From positions 1 through 64,000 of the forward strand of contig CALNXK010000566.1 in the NCBI GenBank assembly GCA_942486035.1: DNA of 64,000 nt. The letters are read 5' to 3'. Positions 57,801-64,000 of this stretch are shown here, piece by piece (the first letter of the stretch is position 1; each line of letters starts with the position of its first letter). This DNA comes from Porites lobata. Lineage: Eukaryota; Cnidaria; Anthozoa; Scleractinia; Poritidae. The notes under the pieces were generated by a model. The model was given only the letters and a program-made list of their open reading frames with translations. It searched no databases and was not told the DNA's origin. The position numbers and the translations under genes are program-made.

Positions 57801-59980
57801 ATAATCTGTAAGAAATACTTAACCAATCAATTAAATTTGTACTAGAGCAAAATTAGCCCATTTTGACCCATCTTCTAGACCACTGGCATATTAATTCCTC
57901 AGTCATTCATTAATTCATTTATTAATCAAAATACTTGCACATGTTTCGATAAGTATAGTTGGCATGGTTCGCTGCTTATTTTGCACAGAAATCTTAATTA
58001 ATAACTTAATGTCGATGACGTTCTTCATAGTATTTCCTAGACTTTCACAATTCTAAAAGCACTCAGATCCTTTGACTTACAGATCTTGATGACAGGTAAC
58101 TCATTCCATCAGCAATTTGCCAAGCAAACTTCATCAGCTGCTCTGACGTCAGACTTGTTTGGGGCTTGATATCCGGGTCTTTAAAATAAGTATCATTGAG
58201 TCCACGGCTCTTTCTCAGGTAGCCCAAGAGATCTCCATACGGGACATACTCGATCAAAACCAATAACGGCTCTAGAAAATAAGTCAAGGCACTTTACACT
58301 ATACGGGTTTTTCTATAATACCAGCAATAATTTAGAAACTGAAACTGAAACAGTTTTACATTAACTGTTAACTTCTAAAGATGTACGTTCAAATGCGTTC
58401 ATCATTAATATATATTTTACCAGTTTCAATAACACATCCCAGTAGGCGTATGACGTGTGGATGAGGTTTCAGCGTCTTCATTACTTCGAGTTCAGATAAC
58501 AAATCGCTTCTGTCAGACTCAGGAGAAGAAGCTAAAAATAATCAAACAAACCTGAGGATACAAGCGTTACTATTCAGTTTTTGGATAATGTTCCAACTTT
58601 TACAATTTTATAAAAAATCAAGAGGAAAACTCCCTTTTCCTTTGCTACTTATTGCCTCTAATCACCAATAATTAATGTCTTGTTTCAAAACGTTAGAATG
58701 TTTAACTCCAAATAAATCGTCGATAAAAAGCACAATTATTCTTAGAATTAATTTGATTCAGCTACAAAAGCTAGGTGTGGATTACCTTTAAGCATTTTAA
58801 CAGCAACTGGAGTGTTCCCTGGCCTCCCCCGAAGATCTATCGCGGTTCCTTTGGCAACCTGACCAAAGGTACCTTTACCGATAACCTTTTCTATGGTTAC
58901 TTAGTTTCGTGGAATTTCCCAAGAGCGGGTGGATGGATTAAGAGGCGCGTAATCAGTTCCCAGGGATGAACATTCCACCTGTGGGGTACCGAGTATCACT
59001 TTCTCTTTGCGCTTGCTTCCAAAGGCAAGTTCCTCTTTTAGGTCCATGTATTCAGTCTTACTTTGACGAGAATGTGATGGCTGGACTTCATCCATTGCAA
59101 TCTCATTCTGAAATTATTAAAACAATATCATCAATCATTGTTCTAATATAACTCGAATCTAAAGGACAAAATTAAGAATATTACATGCATGTAAATTATT
59201 TTCTGACATGTTTTTGACCCTAGGTGAAATTCTTATTTTATTTACAACAAATCCAATACACCAAACGTAACTCGAAATTCAATTTTCTCTTGTTTGACTG
59301 AAACACAAAACAGATAAAAAAAAAATTACTTACGTCATAAACCTCTGTATGGTCGCGTGGCAACGCATATGGTCTGAGAATACGAAAAGAAGAACGAAGA
59401 ATTACAAAACAAATAAAACATTTACTAACTTTCATTACAATTCATGGTCGATCTTCAAATTTAAGGGTAATTCAAGGTGACTAATGTTGCAGACACAGTT
59501 GGCTAAGGAATTTTGGCTAAAATCTAAAACACTAAACCATATTGTTCTTCCCACGCATTTAAACCAGAGGCTTAAAAGCCACCAAAAAATATTGCAGCTG
59601 CATAACCGTTACAGGTAAAACCAACATTCATACCTTTTCTGTCCTCTAAATCCTGTGAAAGAACACAAAAACATTTTAATATTCTATTAATTCCTTATTT
59701 ATTCAATAGATTTTGTCTATTTAATTTATTTTCTTACTTATTGTTTTGTGTCCTTGTTTTTGTGTGCTCTACATTTTGGGGCAAAATGGTTGGTTGACGT
59801 TAGAAAACTTACAGTCTAGTACTTTCCATAATCGCGAAAACAAGGAGCAAATGATAAGAAGTTTTCTATTACCTCTCTTGTGCTGCCAAACTATCACGAC
59901 TACAAGAAGGATATTAATGAATATAAGAACTCCAGTTACTGCTTTCCAGATGACCTCATTACACTGACAGCTTTCATTAT
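54749..59980 (-). CDS. Receptor tyrosine kinase gene (3' exons; ectodomain not seen)
   Basis: Eleven exons on the minus strand join in one consistent frame: 59873-59980, 59634-59652, 59334-59373, 58786-59107, 58421-58531, 58081-58271, 57683-57805, 55914-55984, 55246-55286, 55043-55139 and 54749-54848. They encode a transmembrane helix, a juxtamembrane region with several tyrosines, and a full tyrosine kinase domain: glycine loop GKGTFGQV, Lys in VAVKML, Glu in ELEVMKTL, hinge EYVPYGD, HRDLAARN, DFG, and RLPVKW. The HRDLAARN form marks a receptor-type tyrosine kinase, nearest to the FGFR/RET-like group. The APE position reads AYE. One in-frame TAA at 58901-58903 lies before the glycine loop. 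Such kinases signal from the plasma membrane. Confidence 0.85.
55043..55139 (-). CDS. Kinase exon: GSPYPRMDGKKIAGLLQQGY
   Basis: 97 bases between TTTTCAG and GTAATA. Encodes the C-lobe helix region found in receptor tyrosine kinases (the G-x-P-Y-P motif). Phase 1 in, phase 2 out, matching both neighbours. Confidence 0.85.
55246..55286 (-). CDS. Kinase exon: WSYGVVLYEIFTVG
   Basis: 41 bases between TTTGCAG and GTAAGT. Carries the W-S-(Y/F)-G-V-x-L-(W/Y)-E motif that follows the conserved SDV. Confidence 0.85.
55377..55895. repeat. Intronic insertion found only in the right kinase copy
   Basis: Flanks TTTCCAGACAATT and TTTCTATT(T/A)ACTCACAC are contiguous in the left copy near 47925. The insert contains AATTTGATTGGCTTAGAGCAG, typical of a dispersed repeat. 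No duplication was resolved. Confidence 0.6.
55914..55984 (-). CDS. Kinase exon: activation segment end
   Basis: 71 bases between CCGCCAG and GTGAGT. Reads GRLPVKWTAYEALMFNTYTT and KSDV. The usual M-A-P-E is T-A-Y-E in both gene copies. Confidence 0.85.
56133..56547. mobile_element. MITE with ends TACCGTATTTATTCGA
   Basis: The left end TACCGTATTTATTCGAATAA is the complement of the right end, TCGAATAAATACGGTA, apart from small changes. The body repeats ATAAGCGCCCAGCCTCGAAT several times on both sides of a unique core. 415 bp, no gene. Confidence 0.85.
56548..57682. other. Intron of the kinase gene, repeat-rich
   Basis: Includes a doubled AACAACTTTGCAC word (56608 and 56648) and the 57200 copy of a dispersed repeat also seen at 26850. 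No exon. Confidence 0.4.
57683..57805 (-). CDS. Kinase exon: catalytic loop and DFG
   Basis: 123 bases, phase 0 at both ends, acceptor CTTACAG, donor GTATCT. Contains IIHRDLAARNVLVGERETCK followed by VTDFGMARDVQQENIYERK. HRD Asp, the AARN Asn and the DFG Asp are all present. Confidence 0.9.
58081..58271 (-). CDS. Kinase exon: hinge and insert
   Basis: 191 bases, acceptor TTTTCTAG, donor GTAAGT. Reads EPLLVLIEYVPYGDLLGYLR, a short kinase insert (KSRGLNDTYFKDPDIKPQ) and FAWQIADGMSYLSS. It is the first exon missing from the left gene copy. Confidence 0.9.
58421..58531 (-). CDS. Kinase exon: alpha-C helix
   Basis: 111 bases, phase 1 at both ends, acceptor TTTTTAG, donor GTAAAA. Reads SPESDRSDLLSELEVMKTLK, then PHPHVIRLLGCVIET. 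The Glu of ELE pairs with the ATP-site Lys. Confidence 0.9.
58786..59107 (-). CDS. Kinase exon: juxtamembrane region and glycine loop, with TAA
   Basis: 322 bases, acceptor ATTTCAG, donor GTAATC. Juxtamembrane tyrosines lie in TEYMDLKEEL and TDYAPLNPS. The kinase domain opens after RSWEIPRN; the next codon is TAA (58901-58903), then VTIEKVIGKGTFGQVAKG and VAVKMLK. A Gln codon one base away (CAA) is the likely ancestor. No splice pair can remove the stop. Confidence 0.85.
59334..59373 (-). CDS. Kinase gene exon: juxtamembrane PYALPRDHTEVYD
   Basis: 40 bases between ATTCTCAG and GTAAGT; joins the neighbouring exons in frame. Contains two tyrosines. Confidence 0.75.
59634..59652 (-). CDS. Kinase gene micro-exon (19 bases)
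   Basis: Acceptor TTTCACAG, donor GTATGA. Encodes GFRGQKR across its two junctions and keeps the frame between the transmembrane exon and the exon at 59334. Confidence 0.6.
59873..59980 (-). CDS. Kinase gene exon: transmembrane segment
   Basis: 108 bases, acceptor TATTCACAG, donor GTAATA. Outside: DNESCQCNEVIWKAV. Membrane: TGVLIFINILLVVVIVW. Then the stop-transfer QHKR. It is the most upstream exon recognised; ectodomain exons would lie at higher coordinates. Confidence 0.8.
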
Positions 59981-62221
59981 CTGTGAATAGAACCATAAAT
60001 GAAAGTTAAACCTAAACCAACCTGTTGAGATTCTCGTAATCTGGAAGATATTCAGCATCCACTAACGTCACTTGGAGTGAAAAATCAACGTCTAACAAAT
60101 TATTTAAGCTTTTATAAAATAACTTTTAGTAGAACAGAGTCTTTTAGGTAAAAAATGTCGTTTTAGTACCGTGATCAAGTCACGTCTTCTCTCTAAAGTC
60201 ATCATAAGCCAATCATTACTCACGATTTAAAAGCGCCAAACTTTCTCAAAACTCAGTTCAGTCAAACGACAAACTGCAGCACTTCAAAACATGAGTTTTT
60301 GCACCCATTACGTGGTAACTTATGAAAGCTGTTTTACAGGAAAAGTCAAAACATATTCATGCGAACGTACAATGAAGGAATACGTTCATGGTTTGTTTAA
60401 TACAGAAGTAGAAAATTAAACCTCAAATTGTACGCAGCTGTATTTTGTTAAGCCGATCCGTAAAAATGTCGTGCTTACAGACGAAACTGGCAGCTATTGT
60501 AATGGAGGACCTCATTCACTTTTTACAAGCCGCAGTGGTTTAAGATCTGTTTTGTGGACTTTATCATGATCAAGAAATGCTGCGTTAACGATGTGGCTGC
60601 ATTTGCAAAGTTGTCGCACGTAACTTATGTAGTACGTACAGCGAAAGATGGAAATATGTCAGTGGTAGCTCTAAATTTGGAGAGAGGTTTCTTTGCCGTA
60701 GCCACATATTGGCGTTAATATTTGTCAATTTGTGAAGTCAGGTGGTTTGAGGTAGGTTTCGATAGGTTATGGCATCGATATTACTGAATAATTTGTGCAA
60801 ATGTTGGAAAAAAAACCAGCGCGAAACTCTGACATCTTTAATCATCGTTTACAGCTTGTTTACAACCTGCAGCGGCCCAATTTTGTGCCATAACTTGATC
60901 AGACATCTCTTTTTGAAACAATTTCTTTCATTCAGGATTTTAATTTTGACATAAAATAAATCAAGAATGCTAATTAAAATTGTCCATTTTTTTGCTGGTT
61001 GGCACATGATTAAGCTTTCCTAGAGACTTTCTACACCATTAAATTCACACAGTTGTTGTCTTTCTCTGCGATTTGGCATCGTCGTGAAATGGAAACTGTA
61101 TTCCACCAGCTTTGTACTTTACAACTTTTAAAGCTATGGCAGTAGCGAGTTGTAACGCTTTGTAATAAAATGTGGAAACCAACACTTTTTAATATTAAGA
61201 AGGGCTGGGTAAGTAACCTGTTCTGTTTTTTAGCCTTTCTAAAATCGTTGTTTGCAGAGCAATAGCCGGTTTTGTTTATGGCTCGTGGTCCGGATGCCAT
61301 TTTGGTTCTACTGGTATAATAAACGATAGGTTTTTGACCAATCAGATCGCACATACTATCTCAGTTATTTTATAAAATGACAATAAAATATGTCAAAGGG
61401 CTATACAGAGATTACAAACAGCGATAAAGCTCAAAGGAACTGGAATACAGTCAGCAACAGCCGCAAAGATGTTCTTCTTAGTTTGCATCTTCTCGACTGC
61501 TAGCTGCTTTCGCATATTCATTGCAAAAAGACTCTTAAATGTCATCTTTAACTCAGTCAATATTCTATATTTTTAAATGCCCCCAAATTTTGCATAAACT
61601 AGGGCCAAATATTCCCAAAAGCTTTCGAAAAACAATGAAATGCATTTTTGGAAGGGCGGTTGGGAAACACTGAGAGTAGCCATTACAGACTCTTCTTGTT
61701 GCCTGTAGCTGCTTTGCAAACGTTAAAGCCAGTACAAAAGGTAAGTAAAATTTCCGACTGATTTTAACAGTCATTATTATTCGTTCAAAATATTTGCCCG
61801 ATTCTGATTGGCTAAAAGCACACGCATAATTCACCATAACCAGCTAGTGATGACCAAATTTGGAAGAATTTTGCGCTTAATCAGCCGATGACGTCAAAAA
61901 TGCAGCTTTCTTGCAGGTTAATGCACCCTTACCCGAGGAGACCTGGGGACGAGGTTGAGTTATTTTAGTTGTGAAAACAAGAGTAATAACTAGGCTAAAT
62001 TATTCCTAAAAACATGGCAAAAACAGCAAGAAGACAACTCGAAGGGCGACATCTGCTATTTGGAGAATATTTGCGGAGCTGAACAACCCTAAACGTGCAC
62101 TATGAGTCTATCGAAGATGAACTTAACATCAATTGAGGTAAGCATGTTTTAGCTACGTTTTTAAACAAGGAATTATTTTGAATGAATAAGAAAACAATTA
62201 TTGAATTCGGCTTTCGTATCA
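59981..62221. other. Upstream region of the kinase gene, no exon recognised
   Basis: Presumably intron. No Cys-rich, Ig-like or other ectodomain exon was identified on the minus strand. Confidence 0.4.
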
Positions 62222-62314
62222 TATGAAGAATCATGGAGATCTCGGAGGGTGTTATCCGCCTCGGCCTACGGGCTCGACGGATAACACCCTCCTCGATCTC
62301 TATAATTCTTCATA
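62222..62314. repeat. Long hairpin, 40-bp arms
   Basis: TATGAAGAAT, GAGATC and GGAGGGTGTTATCCG pair with CGGATAACACCCTCC, GATCTC and ATTCTTCATA around a small G/C-rich loop. A compact palindromic repeat. Confidence 0.85.
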
Positions 62315-64000
62315 AGGTATTCAGCCTCATTCATTGGTTGATTAACGCGAGGTGCTACTGCGATTATAAGACAGATCAAAGTCTCTTCCAGTGACAACGC
62401 TCACGTTCAAGTACGGCATTCTTCCCACTGTAGCCTAGTGGTGATAGTGGTGGTGGTGTTTTATACAAAAATAACAGTTAATTAACAGTTACGATATATT
62501 ACGCAAAGCGGCCATTGTGTCGAAGCTCTCACCACATAAATTTAAATAATCTTTTCCTAAGCTTTTTGTAGATTATCTTAACAGCGTCAGTCAAAGCCTT
62601 ATGAAGAGCTTTGCGAAGGTTTTCTTTGGGCACCCGAATCCGAGCTGATAATATTCGAGCAAAATGTGTTTACCTCACATTTATTAAAATTACATGACAT
62701 TGATTGTACAATGTACGAAATAAAACGTCACTTACGCCCCGAGGGAGATGGTGATGCTGTTGTTGTGGCTTTTTCTACAAGTAAACAGTTGAAAGCTAGT
62801 TACTCTCGTCGATGGTCGACACAACAGTCGTACGGAAAGGGGCCTGGGTTATATCACACGGAGGTACGCAGTGCGGAGAGTACGGACCTGCTCAGTACCA
62901 CCTACAGCTGTTCTCCTCGTCCAACAAAGAGGTATTTATACACCTACCTCAATTAAGGTTGCTCCCGTGAGGATCATTATGGATGATCCATATTTAAAAG
63001 CCTACTGTGCAATATGGTAGTCCCTTTTGTAGCGGAAAGTTCAGTCCTGTTCACGTTGATTGGAATAATGAAGACCATTTAAAACATTTGTTTCAAAGTG
63101 TTAAAGGGACTGGTTCACGATAATGCGCATGCGCACCGTTTGTCTCTTCAGAATAAATTTGTCGGGTCAACACTACATTGGAAATCGCCATTACCGGTAC
63201 AATCATTGAAAATCCTTCGTTTTATTCCGACATCCGTCGCTTTGGCTGTCCTAGTTATACTTCGGTAGTGGTGATTAACGTGTGGTTGTGTTGTTTGACT
63301 GGTTACGTTTTAAGAAGACGCAAAAAATAATGTTTTGATCATGGAGGTTCAGAAGAGCATCGTGGCCGTCCGGCAACAGGACGTTCTCAAGAGTCTTTGG
63401 AGATAGAGAAGCTTAGCCGATCGATCTGGTATGGTTCTAGGAGTAGTGTGTGGCTTACAAAAAGAATACACGACACTTGGAAAGTGGTTAAAGGCGTGAG
63501 TTCGTTCAACTTTGATTTGATTTTTGACTCCGACCTGTAGTTATACCGCAACAGGCCCCGCGATCTTCACCGATCTGGTAGACTTGAAATGTTCCTTGTA
63601 TCTTTGCTTTACGATCGTATATGTTTAAGAATTGATGTTTTTAAAATAAATTATTGCCTGAATATTCTGTTTATAATCTAGTTTCTTTATGTGTTCTACT
63701 CGATAACATTTGTTTTGCGGAACAGTACTGGCCCGATCCAACGCGAATGAATTTGTTCATTTGCTGATAAGCGATTGAAATTTATGCTCAATTAAGGATA
63801 ATCTTTATACTCATACGTTGTGTGTTTTTGTCAACAGTAAGGCGCTATTTGTAGGTATTTCTAGGTTTATATAAGGTGAACTGAGAGAACAGCAAGAATA
63901 TGTTTGTTTACAAATTTTGTTTGCCGATCGGTGACTGCTTTGTTAGCGTGGGTACGACCTCGTAAAAATACACGTTGGTAAATGTTTGTTTCAAAGCAGG
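62315..64000. other. Unassigned stretch to the right edge
   Basis: A 96-residue plus-strand open frame at 62666-62956 has no recognised domain. Nothing else could be supported. Confidence 0.35.

Larger units (their letters stand above)
53774..58080. repeat. Segmental duplication, right copy
   Basis: Counterpart of 46361-48911, carrying the same kinase exons plus extra intronic sequence. The upstream exons (58081-59980) exist only here. Confidence 0.8.

Noticed and set aside
62666..62956. A 96-residue plus-strand open frame.
   Set aside because: No domain or context; charge pattern is not distinctive. Kept only as unassigned sequence.

Overview
The window is animal nuclear DNA, AT-rich, with introns, GT-AG splice sites and a heavy load of transposons. 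The kinase family, the SEA and C-type lectin exons, and the mix of Penelope-like, Ngaro-like and fold-back elements suggest a cnidarian, most likely a stony coral. That is an inference from gene and repeat style, not a database result. No rRNA, tRNA, CRISPR or bacterial operon structure was seen.

Layout, left to right. 1-145 is one exon of a SEA-domain protein on the minus strand. 3332-5890 is a Penelope-like retroelement (reverse transcriptase plus GIY-YIG endonuclease) with an inverted fragment of itself at its left end. Just downstream, 5978-6698 holds a cluster of hammerhead ribozyme motifs, one with every core element present. 8354-15270 is a nearly complete Ngaro-type tyrosine-recombinase retrotransposon: repeat A1, SGNH hydrolase, gag, reverse transcriptase, RNase H, tyrosine recombinase, then repeats B1, A2 and B2. 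Its A2 repeat is split by a 1.08-kb DNA transposon that has 9-bp target duplications and carries a piece of a RecQ-like helicase. A second, shorter element with the same layout lies at 23743-24299. From 18.8 to 31 kb there are fold-back elements, a CATGAAAA-rich tract, a non-LTR retrotransposon remnant (27.1-28.7 kb) and a Mutator-like 1.36-kb element (29597-30955).

Between 31.4 and 40.1 kb a minus-strand gene is visible as phase-1 exons: a C-type lectin domain, a basic linker and one or two possible signal-peptide first exons. From 46 to 60 kb a receptor tyrosine kinase gene appears twice on the minus strand. The right copy (54749-59980) has transmembrane, juxtamembrane and full kinase exons in consistent phase, but one in-frame TAA just before the glycine-rich loop. 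The left copy (47310-48618) keeps only the 3' kinase exons, is cut exactly at an exon edge and has lost one splice acceptor. The kinase ectodomain exons were not found and probably lie beyond position 64000.

The transposon genes are mostly decayed by single stops and frameshifts. The host genes are seen only as exon sets and are incomplete at both ends of the window.
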